Source: Rhynchopus euleeides (taxonomy: Eukaryota; Euglenozoa; Diplonemea; Diplonemida; Diplonemidae). From it: a stretch of DNA of 64,000 bases. Below the pieces are notes generated by a model. That model was not told the DNA's origin. It searched no databases and saw only the letters and a program-made list of their open reading frames with translations. The translations under genes and the position numbers were made by a program. The stretch covers positions 806,001-870,000 of the forward strand of contig OY723280.1 in assembly GCA_963210315.1 (NCBI GenBank), written 5' to 3'. Shown one piece after another: positions 10,681 to 22,133 of this stretch (positions are counted from its first letter, which is position 1; the number at the start of each line of letters is the position of its first letter).

Positions 10681-11568
10681 TGGACCTCTTTGCATTCTCT
10701 GGACCACCTCTAAGGGTGCACCACTCTCTTCTCCAGGGTCAAACTGCATATTCCCACGTTTTCTCGTGTTTCTGTACGGGGTCTAATAAAAGATGGACTC
10801 ATCCGCAGAACACGTCCGGGGGCACCATGGATTCCAATGTTCCGAAACATGCCGTTTTCGGGGGTTTTCGGGTCACCTGCGGTGCGCACGGCCCGAAAAA
10901 TGGGGTGAAACAGGTCACGAAAACCAAGAAAAAATTGAGTATAAGGAGGGTGTCCGGTACTCCGGATTTTCCTGATTTTTCCCGATTTTCCGAAAGTTTT
11001 GCCACTGGTTGACACAAGGGCAAATTTCGAGCAAAATCCGAAAATCAGGAAAAATCGGGAAAAAACAGGAAATCCAGGGGGGGCCACCGGAGACCCTCCC
11101 CGAAAAAATCCGATTTTTTTGGGTCGAAAAAAATTTTTTTTTTCCGACCCGAAAATCTGTATCTGCGGACTGCCACACTCTGAAAAACCGAAAAATTTCC
11201 GAAAAAAATCGAAAATTTTGGCCTTTCCTGGCCTGTGTGGTCCCAAAGGGCCCAGGTTGCCCGGTTTTTCTCCCAAAAAAGGACGTCGGTAAAGCCGAGC
11301 CCTTTGTACAACCGTTTCACTCTGACTTCTGTCTGTCTGTCCTGTGTGCCATCAGTGTGTCCCCGTTACAGTGATTCCGCTCCATCCCATTGAGTGTCTC
11401 TCAGTTCTGCTCGTTCTGACCGTGGAGGTGGTCTCCTGCGACTGCGTCGGTTTCTTGGCTGCCCCGTGTCTGCAGTTCCACTTGTGTCATGGACTCGTTG
11501 TGGTTACTGGTGCTCTGCAACATTTTCGCTGCTGCTCGTTAGTTCCGTCCCGTTTCATTCCCAGCTGC

Positions 11569-11910
11569 TCAGGGAGAGCTGCCCTGTGTTTGCCGCAAAG
11601 GGCGCTGCTGATCCTTGTTCCTCATCGCGTTGTGACTCCCATTCAGCCTGGCGGGGCAGTCTTCAGCGTTCAAACTACCTGATAGTTCCCGAAGTTCGCG
11701 GATTCCGCCGCTCATCTTGCACCATATGGGCACCAAGCCGGCAACGATAGCCTGTTGCGTTGAGGCGCCATCGGCTGTCTCCCGGAGCATTTCCAACCTC
11801 ACATCCGTGAGGCCACCCAGGTTTGTGGGTTCCATAAAGAACTCAGGCGGGTGCCGCTCTCGTACCCCCGCATGCCTCACCCGCCGCGAACGAGGGAGGC
11901 CGCCACGCAT
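11569..11910 (-). CDS. Unassigned open frame
   Basis: A 113-codon frame whose middle (EFFMEPTNLGGLTD to IVAGLVPIWCKMSGG) has ordinary protein composition, unlike most shadow frames nearby. No family was recognised and no clear acceptor stands before the first Met. It could be a gene fragment or chance. Confidence 0.2.
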   Translation of the reverse strand: MRGGLPRSRRVRHAGVRERHPPEFFMEPTNLGGLTDVRLEMLRETADGASTQQAIVAGLVPIWCKMSGGIRELRELSGSLNAEDCPARLNGSHNAMRNKDQQRPLRQTQGSSP

Positions 11911-12580
11911 GAGGAGCTTCTCTTCGCCACCTCCCGCTGCTCGTCAGTCAGGGAGCTACACCCCGTTTTTTCGGTTGAAGTTTTTTCTGATCAGAGTTGC
12001 ACCCACCGTTTCTCTCCGTCCAGCCCGAGAATGTCGAACCCTGAAAAATCGACAACACCGCACATCCTGCACCTGAGACGCGGCTTCCTTATCTGAGGGG
12101 CCGCGTCCAAATACACGGACTTTGCTAAACTGGACCCAACTCCCCACACCCTTTTTTTTGCCATTTTTTCAAAAAATCCCCCAAAAATTTCCAAATTTTT
12201 CAAAAATTTCCTAAATTTAGGACACCCTCCTAAGTACCGGGTTTTTGGCCACTTTTTGTCAGAATAAGCTTCAGGTATGATCACACGACATGCATCCACA
12301 CACACTCCGGTGGTCGAGAAAGCGGGGTTCGCCTCACAGAATAACATAACACAGCGCGGGGCTGTCTTTCTCTATCCCCAAAACCCCGCTGCTCTGAATA
12401 TATAAAGCAGTGAGGCAGTGCAGAGAGAGGAGAGCAGAAGCGCTGCTCACCCATGGAGGAACACCACACCGAATCATCGGAGGAGAGGGGCACATGCCGT
12501 GCCGCAGCATGACCCATTGCGGCCTCTCTCTGGGGTGAGTGCAGGGCTGACACCAAGGTGGCAAACCCCTCCTCGGTGGC

Positions 12581-14914
12581 TCAGCCAAGCATGGAGGGGC
12601 AGGAGCTGGTGACGCTGTAGGCGCCGCCAACCTCGACAGATGGGAAGCCGGGGAGGTGGAGGGAGAGGGCGTGCTGCTTGCCTGAGGGGTGCTCCGGCAG
12701 GCCCTCAGCGAGAGAGAGGATGGCGGCAATCGCCTCATCTGCAGAGGGCAGAGGGCCACCGGCAGCAGCAGCGGGCATGGCGCCCACACCGAACAACGCC
12801 TTGCCAGCCCTGCGCCTTGTGTGCATCAGGGTCCGCAACGGCTCGTCTGCAACCTCCTGCGCCCCGATGTTGATCTGCGTGCACCTCACGCACGCCTCTG
12901 TCTCGGAAAGCACTACGCCTCCCACCGCCAGGCCCCCCCACCGGTCCTCCTCCCAAGGCCCTGCGCCCCGCAGCACGAGGTTCGCACGGAAGATCCCCAC
13001 ATCCAACCCGACGCCCACCCTCTCCGCCAGCGCCTCCACACTGCTCGCATTCACCACCAGAAACGCCGACGTGTTCGACAGGCTGGGCCGCCCCTCCCCG
13101 CCCCCCCTGCAGCACAGCTGCAACCCGGGACACCCCAGCACCTCCGACAGCCAGGCGCTCGCCTCCCCGCTGCACAGCCCCACGCTGTGCCGGGTCCCCC
13201 TCACACTCACATCGGGCTGCCCCGCTTCGACCTGGCCCCCCTCCGCCAGGGGGAGCGCCACACGCCTGCCCGAGGGGGCATGCGTCAGGAGGACAACACC
13301 CTGCTCGGGGCAAACCTCGGGCTGGATGTCCCCCAGCCCCGGCAGCTGCTTGCGGGACAGCGGGATGCGGGTCCCCCGGCGGACAACACACCACTGCCTG
13401 TCGAGCACAAGCCCTGCCTGGCAGACAGGCCAGGGCCCCGGCACGGCAACCCCGCAGGCCCCCTTCACGGGGTACAGCGTGATGGACTCGACAATGCCTC
13501 CAGCGGCTGGGGCTGCGGCAGGCGGGGCGCAGTCGTTCTGCGGGATGAAGGCATCTCTGAGGCAGGCGGCGAGGGAGGCGATATCCTCGGGCATGGTGTA
13601 GATCCCGATGCTCGCGCGGACAGCGCCGGTGGGTTTCCCCTCGACGACATCCATGGCATCCCCGCAGACATGCCCTGCGGCACGATGCGCCTTGGCATCG
13701 TCGAGCGAGATCCCCAGAAACCTGTGGCAGGCCCCCGGGTTGCAGAAGCAACCCCCACGGATGTGGATGCGGTGCGCATTCGCCACCTCCACAACCGCGT
13801 TGTACCCCACGGGGCCCCCAGAGGCATCCTGCACGCTGAAGGCGACGATTGACGAATGGATGCCGGGCTGCATGCCGAGGCATGTGGTGGCGTCGCCTGG
13901 GGCCTGCCCCTTGTTGCCAATGCCATGCCCCATCAGGCGGCAAAGGGGTGTCCCGTTGGGGTGGTGGAGCCCCCGCAGCGCCTCCGCAAGCTCCTGCGTG
14001 AGCCGCGCGATGCGGGCCTCGATTGCCGGGAGGCCCAGCGTGTCGAGGTGCCGGAGGCCCTGGAGGGCGACCCCCGCGTCGAGGAAGGAGACGGTGCCGT
14101 CCTCCAGCGATTCCGCAACCCCGCCCTTGCGGTCCTCCCAGAGGGCGTGGGCGGAGGCGCCGTGGAGGGTGCCACCCCCGAAGTAGGCAGGCTTGAGGTG
14201 CTGCTCGCAGCCCTTGCGGATGAGGAGGAAGCCCATGCCTGTGGGCATGCCGAAGGCTTTGTAGAAGGACCCCACGAGGTAGTCCGGCTGGGACTCCTCC
14301 TCGGTGAGGGTGATGCGGCGCTTGCCGAAGGCGCAGGCGGCGTCGACCAGTGTGGTGTATCCGGCACGGCGGGCAGCGCCGCACCATGTTGTGGGGATGA
14401 CCAGCCCGGAGAAGTTGCATACCAGAGGTGCCGCCATGAGGGACAGGGCTGCAGGGGGTGTGTGCTGCGCCTGCCGTGGGGGCAGCGGGAACTCCTCCAG
14501 GGGGATGGCGCGGTAGGTGCCTCCTTTGGAGGCACAGCAGCCGCGGATGCCCAGCACGGAGTTGTGGTTGAACTCAAGCACGGCGAATTCGGAGCCCTCT
14601 GTGAAGGCGAAGGTGTTTCCGATGAGCTTGAGGGACCCCGTGGCGCCGCTGGTCAGCACGGCTGTGTAGGACTCTTCGGCCCCGAAGTGTGTGAGGATGG
14701 CCTGGCGGAGCTCTGCGATGCGGGCGCGGGACCTCTCGCCACCCCTGTTGGTGCTGTGGGGGTTGCCCAGCCCCCCCTCAGTCAGGTCGCGGCATGCCAG
14801 CCGGACCTGCTCCTGGCAGTAGACACCAGCACCGGCATAGTCTAGGTAGACATCGCCCTGCAGATGGGAGAGCTCGGAGTCTGGGACCAGCGCATCGAGC
14901 GCAGCCCCGTGCAT
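12581..14914 (-). CDS. MOCOS: Molybdenum cofactor sulfurase
   Basis: A 777-aa, intronless, full-length family member (plant ABA3 and animal MOCOS have about 820-890). It transfers sulfur from L-cysteine to the molybdenum cofactor to activate xanthine dehydrogenase/aldehyde oxidase-type enzymes in the cytosol. Residues 20-450 form the class V aminotransferase/NifS-like domain. VYLDYAGAG opens the fold, the PLP lysine is K219 in SFYKAFG-PTG, the FGGGT turn is near 246, and the cysteine-rich loop RGGCFCNPGAC at 386-396 holds the persulfide Cys. Residues of about 465-560 are the MOSC N-terminal beta barrel (LYPVKGACG), and the rest is a MOSC domain (FRANLVL, ACVRCTQINI). Met at 14914 is chosen because the acceptor CCACCACAG ends 2 nt before it and homology begins directly after. 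Confidence 0.95.
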   Translation of the reverse strand: MHGAALDALVPDSELSHLQGDVYLDYAGAGVYCQEQVRLACRDLTEGGLGNPHSTNRGGERSRARIAELRQAILTHFGAEESYTAVLTSGATGSLKLIGNTFAFTEGSEFAVLEFNHNSVLGIRGCCASKGGTYRAIPLEEFPLPPRQAQHTPPAALSLMAAPLVCNFSGLVIPTTWCGAARRAGYTTLVDAACAFGKRRITLTEEESQPDYLVGSFYKAFGMPTGMGFLLIRKGCEQHLKPAYFGGGTLHGASAHALWEDRKGGVAESLEDGTVSFLDAGVALQGLRHLDTLGLPAIEARIARLTQELAEALRGLHHPNGTPLCRLMGHGIGNKGQAPGDATTCLGMQPGIHSSIVAFSVQDASGGPVGYNAVVEVANAHRIHIRGGCFCNPGACHRFLGISLDDAKAHRAAGHVCGDAMDVVEGKPTGAVRASIGIYTMPEDIASLAACLRDAFIPQNDCAPPAAAPAAGGIVESITLYPVKGACGVAVPGPWPVCQAGLVLDRQWCVVRRGTRIPLSRKQLPGLGDIQPEVCPEQGVVLLTHAPSGRRVALPLAEGGQVEAGQPDVSVRGTRHSVGLCSGEASAWLSEVLGCPGLQLCCRGGGEGRPSLSNTSAFLVVNASSVEALAERVGVGLDVGIFRANLVLRGAGPWEEDRWGGLAVGGVVLSETEACVRCTQINIGAQEVADEPLRTLMHTRRRAGKALFGVGAMPAAAAGGPLPSADEAIAAILSLAEGLPEHPSGKQHALSLHLPGFPSVEVGGAYSVTSSCPSMLG

Positions 14915-16012
14915 CCCTGTGGTGGGTGGGGGTGGGTGGGTGTGGAACACAAGAAGCAACCCCCGGATCCTGCTCCATCATCGGTAGAGTGAAGCTCGGA
15001 AAGCAGTTCAGTGGGCAAGGTGGGGATCTGACGAATTCGCAAAAATCATTGCGGTCAGGCCAATCATGCCGGCAGGGGAGGGGAGCTTCAAGCTGAGGCA
15101 GGGCGTGGTGCTCACCGGTGTGGCCAATCCCTCGTTCTTCGCTCTCGTCTTCATGGTTCGGACGCAGATACAACACAGCCAGCTATCATCAACAAGGCCA
15201 CGGCGTGGGCACAGAACTGCGGCACTGCGATGCCACAGCTCACAACAAACACAACTAATACACACAGGCAAAGGGGGCTATATCCTGCGAACAGATTCCC
15301 TCTCTAACAGCTGGATGCCATATCCACTGTGCTAATGTAAAAGAGCGGAGGATGCCTGTGTGGTACAGGAGGCACTCCAACACGGAAGGAGGAGAGGTGA
15401 CAGGAACACAGAGGCGGGCTTTTTGTTTTCGTGAATACCTTTGTTTCTGAGAACAAGAAGAAAGAACTCGGCACGCCGCCTCACTCCCTACCCCATCAGC
15501 CTCAGGGCCACCCCCTCTCTCTACACATACACATGCACCTGGATGTGCGCATGGGTTCGCCGAGAGTGGAAGAAGAAGCCAAGTGGGCTGGGAAGAAGCT
15601 TCGTCCCATGCATTCGTGATGTCCCCACCTGCTCACACACCCACACCCACCCCACCGTAAGACCCCCCCGTGTACAAATCTAAATCCGGGGGACGGGAGG
15701 CGGGGAGAGGGCTGAGTAATGGGCGTGTGGGTCGGAAGGGTGGCCATGCTTTGTTGAGGGCGATCATCGAGGTGTGTGCGTGTGCTTACGCAACTCTCGC
15801 ACGCAGTCAAGAAATGCCGGATGTGGCACAGTGTGTGGTGCAGAAAAAAATCCGAAGGTAAGGAGAAGGGGGGGGGGGGCTAAATGGAAGGGGGGGGGGG
15901 GGGGGCGTATTCCAACAAATCGCGAGACCACCCTGTGGGCCCTGTGGGACCTAATAGAGATCGGAGCCCCCCCGTTGCCACACACTCGACCACACAATGG
16001 TTTTACTGTCGG
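14915..16012. other. Spacer, no supported gene
   Basis: It contains G runs (15873-15882, 15890-15905) and short frames on both strands without splice context. Near 15270-15335 the minus strand reads TAGCACAGTGGATATGGCA, similar to a tRNA A box and D arm, but no matching anticodon or T arm could be drawn. Confidence 0.5.
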
Positions 16013-19000
16013 TTATCCGATGAGATCTTTTGTCGAGGGGGTGACGTGGCGGCGCCGGGAACAGGGCGACGGGATGGGCTGTGACTCAGACGGAAGGTCC
16101 GACCTCACAAAGCCCTTCTCCGAGGTTTGGACACGGCTGACTGCGGAGACACGCGGGGCGGTGACATCGCCGCACTGCAGCACGTTGTCCGAGCCGAGGA
16201 TGGGGTCGCGTGCGTCGCCCTGCCTGGCCCCTGGCGCATCCAGCATGCGCTTCTTGGACACCACCTGGGCCTCCTCGGCAGGCGCCACGACAGCCACGCG
16301 CTGCTTGCCCCCCGGAGCGCCGCCACCCTTCGCACCCACCACGTTGGGATTGCTCCCGCTGCCCCCGTCCCGCTGGTGGAAGCGTGCGTCCCCCTCCACC
16401 CTGTCGCGCTGCACAGCCTCGCGGTGGCGCTGCATGGCATCCTCGCCAGACGCAGTGTTGGGGTCCGACACGACAGCCTTTGTTCGGCTCCCGCCAGGCT
16501 TCGGCGAGCTGTAGAGCACGTCGTCACGGCCTTGGAGGAGGTCGTTCTGTGGGTGGGAGGGTGGTGGGTGAGTGGCTTGTGTGTGTTCTGTCTCACAAAT
16601 TCGGTTGCAAAGTGACTCAGTTTGCCACACAGCGACACAGCAAAGGCCTCTATGGGTCTACGGGTACTACGTGTGCCCGGAGGCATAACGGGGATAACTC
16701 ACACTGCCCAGCCGCATACCGGGTTGCACGCAGAGGGCACATTCTGCCTCAGGTTCTTCCGCCGCGGTGCCGACTCCAACGGGTAGTGCAGGAGGTCCGA
16801 CGATGGAACCGGGTGCATCTGCAAGATGAGGGGTTTTGTGGCGTCGTTGCGGCAAGACAGAATCAACTCAAAAAAATCCAACAAAAAAACAGGAGGATTT
16901 CAGCGCACCCACGCAACCCCCACCCCACCTCTCCCACAGAACCTGCACGGCAACACACCTCAGTGTACCCACCGGCAGAGGTGTCGTTGGGGTTCGATGC
17001 TGCAGCAGGCAGGGGACGGAGGTTCGTTGTCCTGCTTGTGTGCGCTGTGGAGGGCCGCGTGAGCGTGTCGTTCGGATTGCAGGGCGCACTCCCCGCCGCA
17101 TGGTGCCGCACCAGCTGCCGTGCCTGCGGGGGATCGGTGCACTGATTCCGATCAGCCCTGTTCGCCTTGCTCCCACACGGCAGCACATTCCCCGCATGGT
17201 CCACGCTGAACATCTCACGCTGCCTCGCCTTCGCAGGGCTCTCCTGCGCCACACCGTGGAACCTGTCCTTCTCCTCCATCATCCTGTTGGGGTCAGCGAA
17301 CCCCACTGGGGCATCCTTCTTCCGATGCACCGCAGCCCTCTCACGCTCCCCGATATCCGTGATCGCCACCTGCCCCCTCTGCGGCGTACACTGCTGCACC
17401 GGGGCAGGCGCCTTGGGCCACGGCACCGGCTCCTCTGCAGGGTCACCACGCTGCGACACACCAGCTACCGCACCGCGCTTCTTCACCCCGATGGTCTCCG
17501 GGGTCTGAGGGATGGGCTGCTCCTTCACCGGCACGGCAGGGGCCACTGGAGAGCGCGTCCGCTGCCTGGGCGACTTCCCCCCGCCACGCGGCTCATCCCT
17601 GCCGGCCCCAGGGGACTTTGCAGCAGCCCTGCTGGGCGACTTCCCGCCCTGGCTCCGCGGGCTGTCGCCCCTGCGGGGGTAGGTGCGTGGCATGCCCTCC
17701 TGCTGCTGCTGCGCGCTGCGGGCGACAGGGAGGAAGGGCACACCGCCTCCCCCGTCGGCACCGCCGCCGCTGTCGCCTTTGTAGTTCTGTTCCTTCCAGT
17801 GGAGCTCGATGCGGCAGGCCTTGACAGGGTTCATGTCAAATTTGTACAGCATGATGAGCTTCCGCAGCGTCTCGTAGGCCACCTTCAGCAGCTCCTGCTC
17901 GCTGAGCTCGCGGCGTGCAGCCCTGACGAAGTCCTTCCATGCGGAGAGGCGGAGCTGGCTGCTCTGTGCCTGGGTGACAGGCGCCCGGTCCTTCCGCGGG
18001 GCGCGTGACTGCGCGACAAGGCCCTGGGATTCGCGGGGTGTGATGGTGGTGGTGGCTCCCGCAGACCTGGGCGGCGGGGGTGACGTGTGCAGGTCGTGCC
18101 GCTCGTGCCGCAGCCGCAGGTCCCGGTGGCGGAGCAGGGCAAGCTGCTGGTCCCTCTCGTGCAGCGCAGCCTCCAGCGAGGCAAGCTGCGCCCGCAGCTG
18201 CAGCACCTCATCGGAGGCCACCTCACCGCCATCCACAGCATCCAGTGCATCCCCCACTGCAGGGGGGGGCAGGGGGTCCTCTGCAGGGCAGGTCGACGCA
18301 GGCGTCGCCAGCGACCTGGGTGTGTGCCAGGGCGGCACGCCGTCCTCCGCGGTGGCGGCGGGGGGCAGGGCGGCGTGGGGCACACCGCCGCCACGCCCCC
18401 CCCTGTGCGTGGTTGCGGGTGCCATGGGGTCGGCCAGCCTCTCGGGCTGCCTCTTGTCGCCAACACCACCACCGCCGCCCTCCCCCGGCGACGGCTGCGG
18501 CGTCTCCGCTGCAGGCGTGTGGTGCTGCCCAGCAGACGCTGCCTCGGAGCAGCTGCCGCCTGCAGGCTGCTGCTGCTGCCCGCTGCGGCGCGATGCCTCC
18601 TTGTCACGCACCACACGCACCTTCACCAGCCCCAGGGCGAACACAGCGGAGGCCCACTGCGCCAGGGCCATGCCGCAGGCGACAACATCCTTGTGGTCCT
18701 CCTGTGTGCCCAGGGGCAGGGCGTCGCATCTGCGGAGCATCAGCTTCAGCCGCTTGTGGTCTGACTCCGAGAGGGTGACGGTGCGGTTGTGCGCACGGAG
18801 GCGGCGCATCAGGTTGGGATCGCACATCGAGCTGCGGCACCCATCCCACCCGGTGCCTGGGTTCGCGCCGAGGCAGAGCAGCGCCGCCTCCGCCGCGGCC
18901 TGGATCGGGGGGGACGGCACCACGGCACGGAACTGCGACAGCTCCGTCTTGCGCAGCGCAGCCAGGTCCTGCCGCGCCTGCGTCAGGGGGTCCACCTCCT

Positions 19001-20231
19001 CCACCTCCACCATAGGGCGCTGGCTCTCAGCAGACAGCTGTGTAAAGGTCAGCGCGCGCACCACCTCCGGTGCTGTGGATCCGGTGTGAAGCGCACAGAG
19101 GACCAGGACATGCCCATGCTGCCCGAAGGCATCCGCTGCAAGCCGCTGCAGGGGGTGCGCTGCGAGGCGGTTCCCCCCGGCCCTGACAGCGACAGCCCAG
19201 TTCTGCACAGCGGTGAGCCCGTTGGTGTCATGGGGGTCGAACTCCACAATGTAAAACCGCGTCTTCGGGTCGAGGCGGCGCTGGAATATGATGACACGGG
19301 TCACCCCGGGGCAAACTGTAACATCCAGGAGCTCGCAGAGCTCCTCGAGGTTCTCCACGACCTGTGTGGATGGCTGCTCCTCCGGCACGTCGATGTCCTG
19401 CCCCAGGAGGAGGTCGTCGACGGAGTCGATCTTCACCGACACCACGCCCACTTCGAGCCCCATCTCGTGGATCCCCAGCTCTGTCGAGATCTGCTGCAGG
19501 CAGACCCTGTCCTTCCCAAAGAGGAGGTCGTGGCTGCCGTGCCCGACGAGGCAGACGCAGGAGGAGATGCCACGCAGGACGCTGGCTGTCAGCTCCTTCA
19601 TCGACTTGGCGTACACCTCTGGGAGGGTGACGACTGGTGCGTCAAGCCTGCGCTGCGCAGCCCACATGCAGGTGTCGTAGGTGAAGACGCTGAGGGTGGG
19701 ATCCGGCTGCCATGCGGTCCACAGCCTGCTGGAGCGCTTCAGCACCGTGATGGTGTTAGGGGTGACCCGCAGGATAGGCAGCTCGTTGCACGGCCCGAAG
19801 ACAACGCAAGCTGACTCGAGGATGGAGCTCCGCTTTGCCCCAGGGAGGAGGACAGGGGCAGCAGGCTTAGGCTTTGCCTGCGGTTCCCCCGTGGAGGTGC
19901 AGACGGAGACAACCCAATGTGCCAGGGCCTGGGCTGTGGGGTGCATCCCGGTGTGGTCACGGTCGAAGATGTCGGCGAGGCGTTTGCGGGTGTCCTCCGG
20001 CACCGCCTGGGGGTCGACCCGCTCCAGCGACTTGAGGAAACGGCGGGAGTCTGACAGGGCCTTGCGTGCCTCCTCCCAAGTGTAGGTCCCCTGGGGGGGG
20101 TCCGTCAGCAGGAGGACCGCCTCCAGCACATCGCCCACCTGGCGGGAGGGGTTCTTGAGCCCCTTCAGCTCGGCGATGCTGCGGCTGTTCAGCCCCTCGA
20201 GGCTGTCCTTCGACTGCCCAGCGCGCTCCAT
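16013..20231 (-). CDS. Kinesin-like pseudo-motor flanked by dynein-stalk-head-like domains
   Basis: A three-exon model: 20231-16973, 16818-16703, 16546-16013. Donors GTGGGT and GTGAGT, acceptors TTGCAG and CCACAG, and phases 1 and 0 all agree, giving 1302 aa. Residues 10-115 resemble the microtubule-binding head of the dynein heavy-chain stalk (SIAELKGLKNP, Trp-containing helix, closing LAHWVVSV). Residues 140-405 follow the kinesin motor fold order (FTYD, VYAKSMKELTASVLRG, VGVVSVKIDSVDDLLLG, TRFYIVEFDP, end LTFTQL), but the P-loop position reads GHGSHDLLFG and switch motifs are gone. Residues 425-540 are a second stalk-head-like copy (LSQFRAVVPSPP, ALAQWASAVF). A coiled coil follows at about 675-715, a helical block at 763-820, then a basic, Pro/Ser-rich tail. 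It probably binds microtubules without ATP-driven movement (inference). The frame stays open 13 codons above the Met to an acceptor at 20271, so an upstream exon is possible. Confidence 0.75.
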
Positions 20232-20628
20232 AGTGTATCCGAGGCGGAGCCGCACAGGGCCCACCTGGTTCCTGTGGGGTGAGGTGGTGGTGAGGCAGAG
20301 TCAGGCAGTGCGACGCAGTGAAGGGTAAGGCGTAGAGAGAGGAGGCGTTGCGTCGAGAGGGGAGTCGGGTGATGGGGGGGGGGGGGGAAGGGGGGGAGGG
20401 GTGGGGAGTTTTCGCCTGAACTGCAGAATCATTGTCACCACCTACCCGCTGTTCGTTCCCACAACCTGGCTGCTTCCTCCTTCTGCCCACACACACCCCA
20501 CCACCACCACCACCACCACCAACGCCAATCTGCCCTGCCACGTTGCTACCACCACCCACTCCACCCCCGCCTCCGTAGGCAAACTGGTCCAACAGCAAGA
20601 GCAGTGTGTTGACTATTATCTACCCGAA

Positions 20629-20657
20629 AGCTCTCGCGATGTGACACAGCGAGAGCT
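20629..20657. repeat. Hairpin with 9-bp stem
   Basis: AGCTCTCGC (20629-20637) pairs perfectly with GCGAGAGCT (20649-20657) around an 11-nt loop, upstream of the chimera gene. Confidence 0.7.
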
Positions 20658-20759
20658 CAAAAATATGGTTCCAACGTTCACCAAACCTTTTCACGCACAG
20701 TATGTGTGGGGAGGGGGGGATGGGTTGGCACGGAGGAGCTAGGAAGGCACCTCCCCATA

Positions 20760-20948
20760 TCATTGGGGGCGTGTGTGCGCCTCTTCCCTCCCGCTGTCTG
20801 CAGGGCGTGCGTCTTGCTGCTGCGCAGGGCCCGCTGCCTGTTCCTGCACTGCCGTTTCCCTCCGCTTCGAGCGGGAGCTCTTCATGCCGTTGCGACGGAA
20901 CGAACGCCAGTCCTCCCCAGGCTCAAACCGCTTCTTCGCAGGGATCTG
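20760..20948 (-). CDS. Probable 3'-terminal exon of an unidentified gene
   Basis: A 63-codon open stretch starts right after a good acceptor (GCCTTTCCCAG, first base 20948) and ends at TGA 20760-20762. It encodes a basic, Arg/Ser/Gln-rich sequence (AKKRFEPGEDWRSFRRNGMK, then Gln/Ala-rich to the end). Base composition matches the other genes. No 5' exon could be identified with confidence in 21.0-22.6 kb. It might instead be a 5' exon of the chimera gene if a donor was missed. The family is unknown. Confidence 0.4.
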   Translation of the reverse strand, partial: QIPAKKRFEPGEDWRSFRRNGMKSSRSKRRETAVQEQAAGPAQQQDARPADSGREEAHTRPQ

Positions 20949-21643
20949 CTGGGAAAGGCAATCATGGGGAGGGGGGGGGGGGTCAATAAAGAGCAGACAG
21001 TGCCACACACCCCCGACTGCGTTGTTTTGATTTCATGCAGAAGAAGAGGTTCGCAGGAGTCGTCAGAGAGAGAGGGGGGGGGGGGGGTGTGCAGCGGTGG
21101 TGTTCGGGCGAATGGAGAAGAAGGGAGGCCAGACAGAATAAACAGAGAAGGGCGTTGTTTGCGCGCCAAAACCCTGGGTGGACAAACCGCACGTGATTTT
21201 TTTTGCCTGATGAAGGTTGGCGTGCCTGTGCTGACCAGCCATAGCATCATACCAACAAGGCAAGGTAGATTGTGTTTGTCACCCAAAGCGATGCCAGATA
21301 TCATTGTTTTTCACCGTGGCAAGGTTCTTGCTGTCGTGAAAAAAAAAAGATACGGCGTTTTCTGAGCGCCAAGGCGGGGGGGGAATCATCAGGGAGGGAG
21401 CTAGTTCCCGTGTGGCTGCAAAAAAAAATAACACCCAAGATTACGGCAGCACTATTTGCAACTAGTGCAGCCCGTCTGACCACTGTGGATCTTCCCCACA
21501 CACACGCCCCTTGCTGCCGCAGTTCCATCTCTCATTCCTGGGTGGTGGGGCGGGAAGCCCCTTTTCTCCCTCTTATTGACAACGTGGCGCGGCAGGAGTA
21601 ACATCAGGACTCAGACCACGAGGGACCGCTCTTAATGCCGCTT

Positions 21644-21673
21644 CACTTCTTAGCAACGTGTTGCAGCATGACC
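21644..21673 (+). repeat. 30-bp dispersed repeat, copy 2 of 3
   Basis: As 3044-3073 but with TTAGC for TTGGC and ATGACC for ATGGCC. Confidence 0.8.
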
Positions 21674-22103
21674 GTTGAGTTGAGAGAAGAGGGTCGTGGG
21701 TGCAGCGGTTGCAAGAGGGTTGGGGGTGGGTGGGGTGGGTGGGTTAGTGAAGGCTATTTTCTTTGGATGCGCGCATAAGCTTTTTCCCCCTCCCCCTTCC
21801 GAGACACAACTTGGCTGTCTTCCCACCCCCCCCCCCTTCCGAGCTCTCAGCCAAACAAAACGACCCCAATCCCCATGAATCACCCGTACCTCTGTGTGGC
21901 AGCGCTGCTGGCGTGCGCAACAAAACACAGCGCGCCGCATGGCAGACATTATGAGCACCGATACACCCACCCACCCACACCGGACACCTCCCCTTCCCGG
22001 TGCCTTCTCGCCCGTTCTGAGGAGAGGGCCGACCTGTGTGGTTCTTCGGGGAGGGGGGTTTTCGCGTTCGCCCGCGAGGGCGATGGGGTGTGTCCATTTG
22101 TTT

Positions 22104-22133
22104 CACTTCTTGGCAACGTGTTGCAGCATGGCC
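22104..22133 (+). repeat. 30-bp dispersed repeat, copy 3 of 3
   Basis: Identical to the copy at 3044-3073 over 30 bp. Confidence 0.85.

Larger units (their letters stand above)
8821..12580. other. Spacer with palindromic repeats and A/T-homopolymer tract
   Basis: No recognised gene. It contains two copies of a GC-rich palindromic repeat (10443-10510, 10612-10680). A long tract (10900-11290) is built of short runs such as CCGAAAA and AAAATCC, resembling sequence inside the element at 50.5-55.4 kb. A second such tract is at 12150-12260. An unassigned minus-strand frame lies at 11569-11910. Confidence 0.5.

Noticed and set aside
10380-11012. 210-codon plus-strand frame with repeated words
   Set aside because: The repetition comes from the GC palindrome repeat itself, and the rest is homopolymer sequence.
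12735-14420. 561-codon minus-strand frame in another register
   Set aside because: A shadow of the Moco sulfurase gene; Arg/Pro/His-rich and without domains.
13856-14845. 329-codon plus-strand frame
   Set aside because: Antisense shadow of the Moco sulfurase gene.
15270-15335. Minus-strand tRNA-like sequence (TAGCACAGTGGATATGGCA)
   Set aside because: The A box and D arm look right, but no 5-bp anticodon stem, T arm or acceptor pairing could be drawn.
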